Assembly: GCA_016892645.1 (NCBI GenBank)
Contig: JAFEMX010000002.1
Span: 186,001 to 250,000, forward strand
Reading direction: 5' to 3'
Length of the DNA stretch: 64,000 nucleotides
Origin: Micrococcaceae bacterium RIT 802
Lineage (GTDB): Bacteria > Actinomycetota > Actinomycetes > Actinomycetales > Micrococcaceae
The notes under the pieces were generated by a model. That model did no database searches, was not told where the DNA came from, and saw nothing but the letters and a program-made list of their open reading frames with translations. Of the stretch, positions 56,619 to 64,000 are shown piece by piece; positions within the stretch are counted from its first letter, which is position 1, and each line of letters starts with the position of its first letter. Position numbers and translations under genes: made by a program.

Positions 56619-57608
56619 ATGAGGAACCTAAGATCAGCGACGGTCGGCCTGGGCCTGGCGGCGATGCTGCTACTGAGCGGCTGTGGTGGAGGATCCCCCT
56701 CCGGCGCCGCCGACACCGATTCCAGCGCGAGCGGTGGCGGCGAGCTGATCCCCGTGACCGTTGGCGTTCTGTCCATTGCCCCATCGGTGGCTATGCAATA
56801 CGGGATCGACGAGGGCATCTTCGAAGAGCATGGCCTGAAGGTGGAACTCCAGACCGGGCAGGGCGGGGCCGCCATGCTTCCCGCGGTATCGACGGGGACC
56901 ATGGACTTCGCCGTCGGCAACCCCCTGTCCGTGTTGACCGCAGCCGACAAGGGCCTGGACATGCGCATCGTCACGGGCTACTCGAACTCCAAGGCCGAGG
57001 GCGATGACATCAACGGCGTCGTGACACGCAAGGACTCGGGGATCGACGGGTTTGCCGACTTGGCCGGGAAGACCACATCGGTCAATGCGTTGAAGACGCA
57101 GGGTGACCTGACCATCATGGATGCCGCGGCGAAGGAAGGCGCGGATGCCTCGAAACTCAAGTTCAACGAGATGGGGTTCCAGGACATGGAGGCCCAACTG
57201 GAACGGGGGAACACCGATGCGGTCTGGCTACCCGAGCCCTTCCTGAGCCGGGCGCTGGCCGACCAGGACAACAAGCTCGTCGGCTACCCCAACCAGGCGG
57301 CCATCCCGGGATTGCCCACCATGGTCACCTTCACCAGTGGCAAGTATGCCGATGGCAAGCAGGCTGTCGTGTCGAAGTTCCGCGATGCGATGGAGGAGAC
57401 CCTGTCGTCGGCCGAAGAGAATCAGGGCGACGCCAAGGCGCTGCTGCCTGAGTTCATGGGCATGGACGCCAAGATGGCCAAGGGCCTCAAGATGGAGACC
57501 TGGGACGCGGCGGTTCCCAAGGACCAGCTCGAGAAGCTGGGGGAGCTGACCGTGGAGTACGGCTTCCTGTCGAAGCAGCCGGACCTGGGCAAGATCGTCG
57601 TCCCGTAA
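56619..57608 (+). CDS. Orphan NMT1/THI5-like ABC substrate-binding lipoprotein (SBP3)
   Basis: A 329-residue binding protein. The signal peptide ends at the lipobox LLSGC (cysteine near residue 21), followed by a Ser/Gly-rich linker. The mature domain is paralogous to SBP1 and SBP2: VGVLSIAPSVAMQYGIDEGIF, AVSTGTMDFAVGNPLSVLTAAD, and FNEMGFQDMEAQLERGNTDAVWL. It is divergent from metF and has its own promoter and operator. It has no permease or ATPase beside it. Its stop codon lies inside a long inverted repeat (57602-57695). The ligand is unknown, presumably an aromatic acid. Confidence 0.82.
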   Translation: MRNLRSATVGLGLAAMLLLSGCGGGSPSGAADTDSSASGGGELIPVTVGVLSIAPSVAMQYGIDEGIFEEHGLKVELQTGQGGAAMLPAVSTGTMDFAVGNPLSVLTAADKGLDMRIVTGYSNSKAEGDDINGVVTRKDSGIDGFADLAGKTTSVNALKTQGDLTIMDAAAKEGADASKLKFNEMGFQDMEAQLERGNTDAVWLPEPFLSRALADQDNKLVGYPNQAAIPGLPTMVTFTSGKYADGKQAVVSKFRDAMEETLSSAEENQGDAKALLPEFMGMDAKMAKGLKMETWDAAVPKDQLEKLGELTVEYGFLSKQPDLGKIVVP

Positions 57609-57695
57609 CGGGTCCATGGGCACGATCTGGATGGGGCGACGCGCATGAGATGCCCGGCCCAGACGGACACTTCGTGCCCATGACCCCGTAACGGG
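57602..57695. repeat. Imperfect 24-bp inverted repeat around the SBP3 stop codon
   Basis: The arms 57602-57625 and 57672-57695 pair at 21 of 24 positions and include the 11-mer CATGGGCACGA and two direct copies of CCCGTAACGGG. The intervening 46 bp has no coding signal. It could be an mRNA 3' structure. Confidence 0.6.
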
Positions 57696-57723
57696 CCCGC
57701 CGGCTCGCCGGCCGGGGAAGACA

Positions 57724-57759
57724 AAAATGGTGGCATCCCCGAGGGGATGCCACCATTTT
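57724..57759. terminator. Bidirectional Rho-independent terminator
   Basis: A perfect 17-bp stem (57724-57740 and 57743-57759) has AAAA at its left end and TTTT at its right end. It lies between the convergent SBP3 gene and cspA and can serve both. Confidence 0.9.
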
Positions 57760-57800
57760 CAGGTGTTCTCACCGGTCCATATCAGGACCCGATGGAAAAC

Positions 57801-58004
57801 TTAGACGGCGCGGATGTCCGTGGCCTGCAGGCCCTTCTGGCCCTGGGTCACCTCGAACTCGACGCGCTGGCCCTCTTCGAGGGAGCGGAAGCCGTTGGAC
57901 TGGATCGCGGAGTAGTGCGCGAACACGTCGTCCGAGTTGTCATCCGGAGCGATGAAGCCGAAGCCCTTTTCAGCGTTGAACCACTTGACGGTACCAATTG
58001 CCAT
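57801..58004 (-). CDS. cspA: Cold-shock protein CspA family
   Basis: A 67-residue single-domain RNA/DNA-binding protein. RNP1 is [10 protein letters not shown] and RNP2 is DVFAHYSAI. The start [17 protein letters not shown] is canonical. A good ribosome site (AAAGGAC) precedes the ATG. It is monocistronic, with a predicted leader of about 125 nt and a strong terminator downstream. Such proteins act as RNA chaperones; many are constitutive in actinobacteria. Confidence 0.95.
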   Translation of the reverse strand: MAIGTVKWFNAEKGFGFIAPDDNSDDVFAHYSAIQSNGFRSLEEGQRVEFEVTQGQKGLQATDIRAV

Positions 58005-58135
58005 GATTGTGTCCTTTCGAGACTGTCCGCAGGGGACGTAGGGGTTGTCACCACCGGACTTGACGGTGACATGCAGCTACGAGATTTACCGCGAGTCAAA
58101 AAGAGACACTCCCCGCGAACGGGGCCTTGACACTG

Positions 58136-58164
58136 AAATTACTGCGAGAAAACTACGACTACAA
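58136..58164 (-). promoter_or_regulatory. cspA promoter
   Basis: On the minus strand, TTGTAG (58164-58159) and TAATTT (58141-58136) are 17 bp apart. The predicted start near 58129 gives a leader of about 125 nt. Within the leader, CCCCG-TTCG-CGGGG (58124-58111) forms a tetraloop hairpin followed 8 nt later by TTTTT. Confidence 0.55.
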
Positions 58165-58338
58165 GTTCCATAATACGCGAGATTGTCGCCATAACCTATC
58201 GCGGGGGCACAATTGCCGGACTTTCATGCTCCAGACACCCGGAATTCACCTGCGGTCCGACGGCGTCGGATGACTCCCAGCCACACCAAGCCAGGTGGGC
58301 CACGGGTACTAGCGCCCCCGTGCGGACCCTGCCGTGAC
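58165..58338. other. Spacer between the cspA promoter and the end of nirD
   Basis: This is the distal part of the 334-bp gap 58005-58338, whose first part holds the cspA leader and promoter. I see no gene, hairpin or clear regulatory site here. Confidence 0.4.
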
Positions 58339-58734
58339 TCATGCCGGCACCCCGACCCAGACGTGTCCATCGACCAGTCGGACCGGATGAATGGCCAGGT
58401 GTACCTGGGGGTTTGTCAGGCATTCGCCGGTGTCGAGCCGATACACGTCCTTGTGTAGCGGGCTGGCGACCGTTGGAAAGATTTCACCGTTGCGCTTGCT
58501 GCTTCCGGTGATGCCGCGTGCCATGACCTGCGCGCCCGATACCGGGCACTTCTGGTCGCTGGCGTGAACGGTCCCCTCCGCCAAGCGGAAGAGCGCCACC
58601 TGGCGGCCGGGGAGCCAAACGGCTTCGCCCCACCCGGAGTCCAGGTCTTCGAGCGCGCAGACCTGGTGCCAGGGCGTTTCCGGGATGGTGGACCGCAGGC
58701 CGGTTGCTGGGCGTTCCTCGATCTCGATCGTCAT
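58339..58734 (-). CDS. nirD: Assimilatory nitrite reductase small subunit
   Basis: The 131-residue Rieske-like small subunit of NADH-dependent nitrite reductase. Family motifs: WHQVCALEDLDSGWGEAVWL, QVALFRLAEGTVHASDQKCPVSGAQVMARG, IFPTVASPLHKDVYRLDTGECL. NirD proteins keep the Rieske fold but usually lack the complete Cys/His ligand set, and here only one Cys and one His remain in the two loops. AAAGGGAAG precedes ATG 58734. It is divergent from nirB rather than downstream of it, which is unusual. Confidence 0.88.
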   Translation of the reverse strand: MTIEIEERPATGLRSTIPETPWHQVCALEDLDSGWGEAVWLPGRQVALFRLAEGTVHASDQKCPVSGAQVMARGITGSSKRNGEIFPTVASPLHKDVYRLDTGECLTNPQVHLAIHPVRLVDGHVWVGVPA

Positions 58735-58834
58735 GATGGCTTCCCTTTCTCTAGCCCCTCGTTCCCGGCGGGTGCCGGACGGTTGAAGGTGCTCCGAGCC
58801 TAGGGATGGGTTGTTACGTCCGAAGCGGGGCCGC

Positions 58835-58850
58835 GTTTCACCGTGGTTAA
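58835..58850 (-). promoter_or_regulatory. GlnR-type box upstream of nirD
   Basis: Read on the minus strand: TTAAC-N6-GAAAC, one base from the actinobacterial GlnR pattern GTnAC-N6-GAAAC. It is about 100 bp before the nirD start. Confidence 0.55.
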
Positions 58851-59013
58851 TACACACTCACGTACGAGCTGACGGAGGGTGTGGTGGAGGACTGACCAGC
58901 CGGCAGGCAGGGTGGAATCCGGGACCCGCCCGCCCGGCTGTCCTCACGGTCCCGCAAATGTTTCGGCCGGGTTTCTGCGGCCTCACCGGGGACCGTAGGG
59001 GAGCGGAGACAAC

Positions 59014-59029
59014 GTCACGTAGGCGAAAC
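59014..59029 (+). promoter_or_regulatory. GlnR-type box upstream of nirB
   Basis: GTCAC-GTAGGC-GAAAC is an exact fit to GTnAC-N6-GAAAC, about 104 bp before nirB. GlnR control of nirB is known in streptomycetes and mycobacteria. The rest of the 398-bp nirD/nirB gap (58735-59132) shows no gene. Confidence 0.65.
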
Positions 59030-59132
59030 GCCGGGGACATTTCGGGGAAAAGCACCAAATCTAGGCTCGAGGTACCGATGCGGACAGTGCCGCATCGGAA
59101 CCGATCGGAAGCCACGCAGGCCGGAGGACCCC

Positions 59133-61820
59133 ATGACCACGAATCGACCATTTCCCACCGGGACGGGGCAGGATCCCGTGCGCAGGATCGTCGTAGTGGG
59201 CGGCGGACCCGCCGCCCACCGGTTCACCGAGGCCATGGCGGCCCGCGGTCCCAGCGGCGTGCGGATCACCGTGCTGACAGAGGAAGCGCATGTGCCGTAT
59301 GACCGGGTCGCACTCACTCGCGCCCTGACCGAAACGGACGTGGACCTGACTCTTGGACGTCCCGGACTATGGGAACAGGAAGGTGTCACGCTTGCCACCG
59401 GAACCCGGGCAGTCGACCTGGACCTGGAGGCCCGTGAGGTCATCACCGCCGACGGTTCGCGATACGCCTACGACGAACTGGTCCTCGCCACCGGCTCCAA
59501 CGCCGCGACGCTGCCCATTCCCGGCAACGAACACACCCACGTCTACCGCACCCTGGAGGACGTCCGGGCCATCAGGGGACGGGTCGCGGAGCTCGCCGCC
59601 GAACTGGGGCGCCCGGTCAACGCCGTGACCATCGGAGGAGGGCTGCTGGGACTCGAAGCCGCCGCGGGCCTACAATCCCTCGGCGCCACCCCGATCATCA
59701 TCGATGGCGGCAAGTGGCTCATGGGCACCCAGCTGGACGAGGGGGCGGGGCAGGCCATGGGCCGGCTCATCGCGGGCCAGGGGTTGGAAGTCCACGGCGG
59801 TGTATTCCCCCAGGCCGTGCTGACGGAGGAGCAGGACGGCGAAGCGCGCGTTGTCGGCGTCGAAATGGCCGACGGCCGCATCATCGACGCGGACATGGTG
59901 GTCGTCTCGATCGGCGTCCGCCCCCGGGACGAAATCGCCCGCACGCTCAACGGGCGGGCGAAGGAAGAGGCAGCTGCCGCCGCCGGAATGACGGCTGACG
60001 AACTCGGCGACGAGGACTTCGTCCCCGTGTTCCGCATGGGCTCCCGCGGTGGCGTCGTGATCGACGAGAGCTGCGCCACCGACGTCGAGCATGTGTGGGC
60101 CGTCGGGGAAGTCGCCAACTTCGGTGGCATGTGCATCGGGCTGGTCGCTCCGGCCAACACCATGGCGGAAATCGTCGCGGACCGCATCAGCGGCGGAACG
60201 GCCACCTTCGGCGGCTTCGATACCGCAACCAAGCTCAAGCTCTCCGGGGTCGACGTCGCCAGTTTCGGCGATGCGTTCGCCACCACCGGCGGTGCGCTGG
60301 AAGTCGTCTACGCCGATCCGGCCCGCGGTGTCTACCAGAAGCTCGTCGTCTCAGGGGACGCCAAGACGCTGCTCGGCGGCATCTTCGTCGGCGACGCCGC
60401 ACCGTACAGTTCCCTGCGGCCAATGCTGGGCCGTGAACTCCCGGCCGAGCCCGGAGCCTATCTCTCCGCGGCCGGCGGGGCAGACGCCCCCGAGACGGAA
60501 CTGCCCGACGACGCGGTGCTCTGCTCCTGCAACAACGTCGCGGCCGGAACCATCCGCGACTCGGTCAACGGATGCGGCAGCTGTGAAGGCCAGGGCCCGG
60601 TGCGTGACCTCGGTGCCTTGAAGGGCTGCACCCGGGCCGGGACCCAGTGCGGTTCCTGCGTGCCGATGCTCAAGAAGCTGCTCGAAACCGAGCTGGTCAA
60701 ATCCGGTGTCGAGGTCTCCCGGGCGATGTGCGAGCACATCGCCATGTCCCGTGCCGAGCTGTTCGAAGCCGTCCGGATCGCCGGCCTGGCCAGCTTCGGT
60801 GCCGTCATGGAACGTTTTGGCTCCGGAGCGGGCTGCGACATCTGCAAGCCGGCGATCGCCTCGATCCTGGCGTCGCAGTCCTCCGGACATCCCCTGGACG
60901 GAGACCTGGGCGCCCTCCAGGACACGAACGACCGCGCGTTGGCCAACATGCAAAAGGACGGGACCTACTCCGTTGTCCCGCGGATCCCCGGGGGCGAGAT
61001 CACCCCCGAGAAGCTGGCCGTCATCGCCCGCGTCGCCTCGAGCTACAACCTCTACACGAAGATCACCGGGGCCCTGCGCATCGACCTGTTCGGTGCCCGC
61101 CTGGAACAGCTGCCGGAGATCTGGAAGGAACTGGTGGAGGCCGGCTTCGAATCCGGCCACGCCTACGGCAAGGCCCTGCGCAACGTGAAGACCTGTGTCG
61201 GGTCGACCTGGTGCCGGTTCGGGGTGCAGGACTCGGTGGCCATGGGCATCGGGATGGAGCTGCGCTACCGCGGCCTGCGCTCGCCCCACAAATTGAAGAT
61301 GGGCGTCTCCGGTTGCGCCCGGGAATGCGCCGAGGCCCGGGCCAAGGACGTCGGTGTCATCGCCACGGCCGACGGATGGAACCTCTACGTCGGCGGCAAT
61401 GGCGGTGCCACCCCGGCTCACGCCCAGCTGCTGGCCAAGGACCTCGACGACGCGACGCTGTTGCGCTACATCGACCGGTACCTGATGTACTACATCCGCA
61501 CTGCGGACCGCTTGCAGCGCACTGCACGCTGGATGGAGGAGCTCGACGGCGGTGTCGAGCATGTGCGCGAGGTCGTCGTGGGGGACTCCCTGGGGCTCGC
61601 CGCGGAACTGGAGGCGGCCATGGCCCAGCACGTGGATGCCTACGAGGACGAGTGGGCCGCGACCCTGGCCGACCCCGACCGCTTGCGGCGCTTCCGCTCC
61701 TTCGTCAACGCACCCAACCAGCGCGACACCACGCTGGCCTACGCCGACGAACGCGGCCAACGCCGTCCGGTCCCGCTCGGCGACCGCATCCCGGTCGGTC
61801 CGCAAGGGGGGCAGCAGTGA
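59133..61820 (+). CDS. nirB: Assimilatory nitrite reductase large subunit
   Basis: The enzyme reduces nitrite to ammonia with NAD(P)H, FAD, iron-sulfur and sirohaem. The 895-residue chain shows in order: an FAD site VVVGGGPAAHRFTEAM near residue 12; an NAD site VTIGGGLLGLEAAAGL near 165; a [2Fe-2S] BFD-like domain with CSCNNVAAGTI and CGSC pairs near 465-515; a further Cys pair GAGCDIC; and the sirohaem/[4Fe-4S] ligands in KTCVGSTWC and GVSGCAREC near 690-735. GGAGG precedes the ATG. The stop overlaps the next start (GTGA). Confidence 0.95.
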   Translation: MTTNRPFPTGTGQDPVRRIVVVGGGPAAHRFTEAMAARGPSGVRITVLTEEAHVPYDRVALTRALTETDVDLTLGRPGLWEQEGVTLATGTRAVDLDLEAREVITADGSRYAYDELVLATGSNAATLPIPGNEHTHVYRTLEDVRAIRGRVAELAAELGRPVNAVTIGGGLLGLEAAAGLQSLGATPIIIDGGKWLMGTQLDEGAGQAMGRLIAGQGLEVHGGVFPQAVLTEEQDGEARVVGVEMADGRIIDADMVVVSIGVRPRDEIARTLNGRAKEEAAAAAGMTADELGDEDFVPVFRMGSRGGVVIDESCATDVEHVWAVGEVANFGGMCIGLVAPANTMAEIVADRISGGTATFGGFDTATKLKLSGVDVASFGDAFATTGGALEVVYADPARGVYQKLVVSGDAKTLLGGIFVGDAAPYSSLRPMLGRELPAEPGAYLSAAGGADAPETELPDDAVLCSCNNVAAGTIRDSVNGCGSCEGQGPVRDLGALKGCTRAGTQCGSCVPMLKKLLETELVKSGVEVSRAMCEHIAMSRAELFEAVRIAGLASFGAVMERFGSGAGCDICKPAIASILASQSSGHPLDGDLGALQDTNDRALANMQKDGTYSVVPRIPGGEITPEKLAVIARVASSYNLYTKITGALRIDLFGARLEQLPEIWKELVEAGFESGHAYGKALRNVKTCVGSTWCRFGVQDSVAMGIGMELRYRGLRSPHKLKMGVSGCARECAEARAKDVGVIATADGWNLYVGGNGGATPAHAQLLAKDLDDATLLRYIDRYLMYYIRTADRLQRTARWMEELDGGVEHVREVVVGDSLGLAAELEAAMAQHVDAYEDEWAATLADPDRLRRFRSFVNAPNQRDTTLAYADERGQRRPVPLGDRIPVGPQGGQQ

Positions 61821-62869
61821 TCATCGAGGCGACCGACCTGCGCGGTCACACCGTCGTGGTGCTCGGCGACACCCGGGCGACCCGGAACGCCATCAGGCGC
61901 TACCGCCGGCTCGGAGCCGAGGTTCTCGGCGACGCCGTGCCCCTGCCCGGGGCGGCAACGGCGCCCCGGACCGGCGCCACGCCGTGGTGGGAGGCGGCGC
62001 TGCCCGGCGCGAGCCTGCTGGTGGTCGTCGGCGAGGCCGTGCCGGGCGCCGAGGAGGCTGCGCGGGCGCACCGGGTGCTGCTGCTCCGCGAAGCAGCTGC
62101 GCCGGACACCGGGTGTGTGACGCTGCTGGGCGGGGGCCCCGGCGCGCTCGATCTGCTCACGTTGCGCGGCCTGCGCGCCCTGGCCGGCGCCGACATCGTC
62201 TTCCACGACCGGCTGGGACCCGGACAGGAGGTCGGGACGATGGCACCGGCGGCCCAACTCGTCGACGTCGGGAAGCTGCCCGGTCACCACCGCGTACCGC
62301 AGGTGGAGATCGAACGGATCCTCGTGGAGGCGGCCCTGGCGGGCAAGAACGTGGTGCGGCTCAAGGGCGGGGATCCCTTCGTCTTCGGCCGCGGCGGCGA
62401 AGAGGTGGCCGCGTGCGTGGCGGCGGGTGTGCCCGTGACCGTCATCCCCGGAATCAGCAGCGCCGTCTCCGTCCCGGGTGCGGCCGGCATCCCCGTCACA
62501 CACCGCGGCGTTTCGAAGCTCTTTACCGTAGTCTCCGGCCATGACCCTTTCACGGAGCAGGAACTCGGGCACCTCGCCGGCCTGGGCGGAACGATCGTGG
62601 TGCTGATGGGCGTCGCCACGTTGGGCCAGACAGCCGCCGGACTGCTGCGCCACGGCCTCGACCCGGCGACGCCCGCGGCCATCATCGAACGAGGGTCCAC
62701 GCCCAGCCAGCGCACGACCACGGCCCGCCTGGACGACCTGGCCGGCGCCGCGCTGCGGGCCCGCTGCCACTCGCCGGCGGTGATCGTCATCGGCGGCGTG
62801 GCAGCCCTGGGCGAGGGGCCCCTTCCCGGCATCCTCGACGTGGCCGGCGCCGCGGGTGCGCCCGCATGA
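61817..62869 (+). CDS. cobA: Uroporphyrinogen-III C-methyltransferase (sirohaem synthesis)
   Basis: A 350-residue protein. The C-terminal part (about 100-340) is a SAM-dependent SUMT: VTLLGGGPGALDLLTLRGLRAL, VVRLKGGDPFVFGRGGEE, PGISSAVSVPGAAGIPVTHRG, and the conserved MGVATL stretch. It supplies precorrin-2 for the sirohaem of NirB. The first 95 residues (HTVVVLGDTRATRNAIRRY) look like a reduced Rossmann region, reminiscent of the CysG oxidase/chelatase half but too short to be complete. The GTG start overlaps the nirB stop; the end overlaps the next gene by 4 bp. Confidence 0.88.
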   Translation: MIIEATDLRGHTVVVLGDTRATRNAIRRYRRLGAEVLGDAVPLPGAATAPRTGATPWWEAALPGASLLVVVGEAVPGAEEAARAHRVLLLREAAAPDTGCVTLLGGGPGALDLLTLRGLRALAGADIVFHDRLGPGQEVGTMAPAAQLVDVGKLPGHHRVPQVEIERILVEAALAGKNVVRLKGGDPFVFGRGGEEVAACVAAGVPVTVIPGISSAVSVPGAAGIPVTHRGVSKLFTVVSGHDPFTEQELGHLAGLGGTIVVLMGVATLGQTAAGLLRHGLDPATPAAIIERGSTPSQRTTTARLDDLAGAALRARCHSPAVIVIGGVAALGEGPLPGILDVAGAAGAPA

Positions 62870-64000
62870 GCGGGCATACCGGTTACGCACCGGCCCGGGC
62901 CGACGACGTTCCCGGCGTCGCGGCCGGTGAATCCGCCGGCGCCGGACGGGCGCTGGAGGGCTTCCGCATCGGGGTCACCTCCGACCGCCGGGCGGCCGAC
63001 CTGATCGATGCCCTGGCCCGGCGCGGCGCGAGCGTGCTGCATGCCCCGCTGCTGCGCATCGCACCGGTGGCCGAGGACACCGAGCTGGTTGCCGAAACCC
63101 GCGCCGTCATCGAGGCGGTCCCCGACTACCTGCTGGTGACCACCGCCTACGGGATGCGGCGGTGGGTCGACGCCGCCGACGCCAACGGCCTCGGCGAGGA
63201 CCTCGCCGACGTGCTGGGCTCCGCCCGCATCCACGTCCGCGGACCCAAGGCGCGAGGGGCCGTCCGGGCCGCCGGATTCACCGACGAGGCGATCAGCTCC
63301 GACGAGCTGACCGCCACCCTGGTCGACGGGGCCATCGCCGCCGGCGTGCGGGGCGCGACAGTCGCCGTCCAGATGCACGGCCATGCCGACCACGACGCGA
63401 CCCGGCGCCTGCGGGATGCCGGGGCGAGCGTCCTGACCGTGTCCCCCTACCGGTGGGAAACCCCGCCCGGAAGCCGGGAGGTGACGGATCGGCTCGTCGA
63501 CGCCGCCTGCACCGGGGGTCTCGACGTCCTCACCTTCACCTCGGCTCCATCGGTCGATGCCCTGTTCAGCGCCGCGCAGGAGCGCGGCCGGTTCCCGGAG
63601 TTGCTGGAGGCCCTGCAGACGACACTGACCGCTGCGACGGTCGGGCCGGTCACGGCGCAGCCGCTCCTGGAGGCCGGCGTCGAGCCCCTGGTCCCGGAAC
63701 GCTACCGGATGGGGGCGATGATCCGGCAGATCGTCGAGCACCTCTCCGACCAGGCCGTCGACGCCGTCGACACCTCGTGCGGGCAGCTGTTCGTGCGTGG
63801 CAGCGTCGTGGAGCTGAAGGGGCACCGGACCGAACTGAGCGCGGCCCAGCTGGTGCTCTTCCGCGCACTCGTGCGGGCCGGGGGCGCCGTGCTGGCACGG
63901 GACCGGCTGGCATCGCTGTTGCCCGAGGGGCAGGGCGGCCATGCCCTGGACATGGCCATCAGCCGGTTGCGCCAGGCGCTCCCCGACGGGCGGCTGGTGG
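62866..64000 (+). CDS. nnaR: HemD-like uroporphyrinogen-III synthase fused to a winged helix, NnaR-like (partial)
   Basis: The frame from ATG 62866 (overlapping the cobA stop as ATGA) is open to the window end, giving 378 codons without a stop. Residues about 30-290 resemble uroporphyrinogen-III synthase (LEGFRIGVTSDRRAADLIDAL, VTTAYGMRRWVDAA, LTFTSAPSVDALFSAA). From about 305 onward an OmpR-type winged helix is visible (VVELKGHRTELSAAQLVLFRAL, HALDMAISRLRQAL). This architecture matches NnaR, which in streptomycetes and mycobacteria co-activates nitrate/nitrite genes with GlnR. Whether it still makes uroporphyrinogen III is open. The 3' end is missing. Confidence 0.85.
   Translation, partial: MSGHTGYAPARADDVPGVAAGESAGAGRALEGFRIGVTSDRRAADLIDALARRGASVLHAPLLRIAPVAEDTELVAETRAVIEAVPDYLLVTTAYGMRRWVDAADANGLGEDLADVLGSARIHVRGPKARGAVRAAGFTDEAISSDELTATLVDGAIAAGVRGATVAVQMHGHADHDATRRLRDAGASVLTVSPYRWETPPGSREVTDRLVDAACTGGLDVLTFTSAPSVDALFSAAQERGRFPELLEALQTTLTAATVGPVTAQPLLEAGVEPLVPERYRMGAMIRQIVEHLSDQAVDAVDTSCGQLFVRGSVVELKGHRTELSAAQLVLFRALVRAGGAVLARDRLASLLPEGQGGHALDMAISRLRQALPDGRLV

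Noticed and set aside
58098-58124. Intrinsic terminator or attenuator in the cspA leader
   Set aside because: The TTCG hairpin is short (5 bp) and the T-run starts 8 nt after it, so termination is doubtful; noted only as a leader structure.
58813-58817. Additional GlnR half-box GTAAC near the nirD box
   Set aside because: It lies 17 bp from GAAAC with the intermediate half-site missing, so I do not count it as part of the site.

Overview
The window is a high-GC chromosomal segment with dense, co-oriented operons, GTG starts, 4-bp ATGA/GTGA gene overlaps and one probable leaderless gene. Gene content (fructose PTS with a DeoR regulator, GlnR-type boxes at the nitrite genes, IclR-controlled beta-ketoadipate genes, Corynebacterium-type sia and phd gene orders) points to an actinobacterium, most likely a soil-type Micrococcales/Micrococcaceae relative. 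That assignment is inferred from content and composition, not from a marker gene. I see no tRNA, rRNA, CRISPR array, insertion sequence or prophage.

Layout. 0-5.9 kb, minus strand: a complete fructose uptake operon (fruR-fruK-fruA-ptsI-ptsH). 6-10 kb: a GH15 glycosidase, an MFS exporter and a hotdog thioesterase. 10-19.1 kb: a sialic-acid locus, with divergent nanR, an ABC importer siaEFGI in which siaG fuses permease and ATPase, then nanA, nanE and nagB. NanK and NagA are not in the window. 19.2-26.8 kb: a heptad-repeat membrane protein, a short UvrA-like ATPase, a lipoprotein, a glutamate-synthase-like flavoprotein and a frameshifted GyrI-like gene.

26.8-57.6 kb is the core of the window: a funnel for lignin-derived phenolics. 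A phd-type cluster (MarR repressor, SDR, amidohydrolase, acyl-CoA dehydrogenase, MaoC hydratase, CoA ligase) should shorten hydroxycinnamate side chains. pobA converts 4-hydroxybenzoate to protocatechuate. A LigM-like tetrahydrofolate-dependent O-demethylase with a MetF-like partner should convert vanillate-type substrates to protocatechuate. pcaHGBDC and pcaFIJ complete the route to succinyl-CoA and acetyl-CoA. One four-gene ABC importer and two additional orphan binding proteins probably feed the pathway. Regulators of the MarR, IclR (two) and PadR families sit beside their likely targets, and matching operator-like motifs can be read at several promoters.

Interspersed at 47-52 kb are an SH3-repeat secreted protein, a LysR regulator, a luciferase-like oxidoreductase, an ArsR-type regulator preceded by a 14-bp iteron array, and small unknown genes. 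57.8-64 kb holds a cold-shock gene and an assimilatory nitrite reduction locus: nirD and nirB are divergent with a GlnR-type box on each side, followed by a uroporphyrinogen methyltransferase and a HemD-winged-helix protein resembling the regulator NnaR, cut by the window end.
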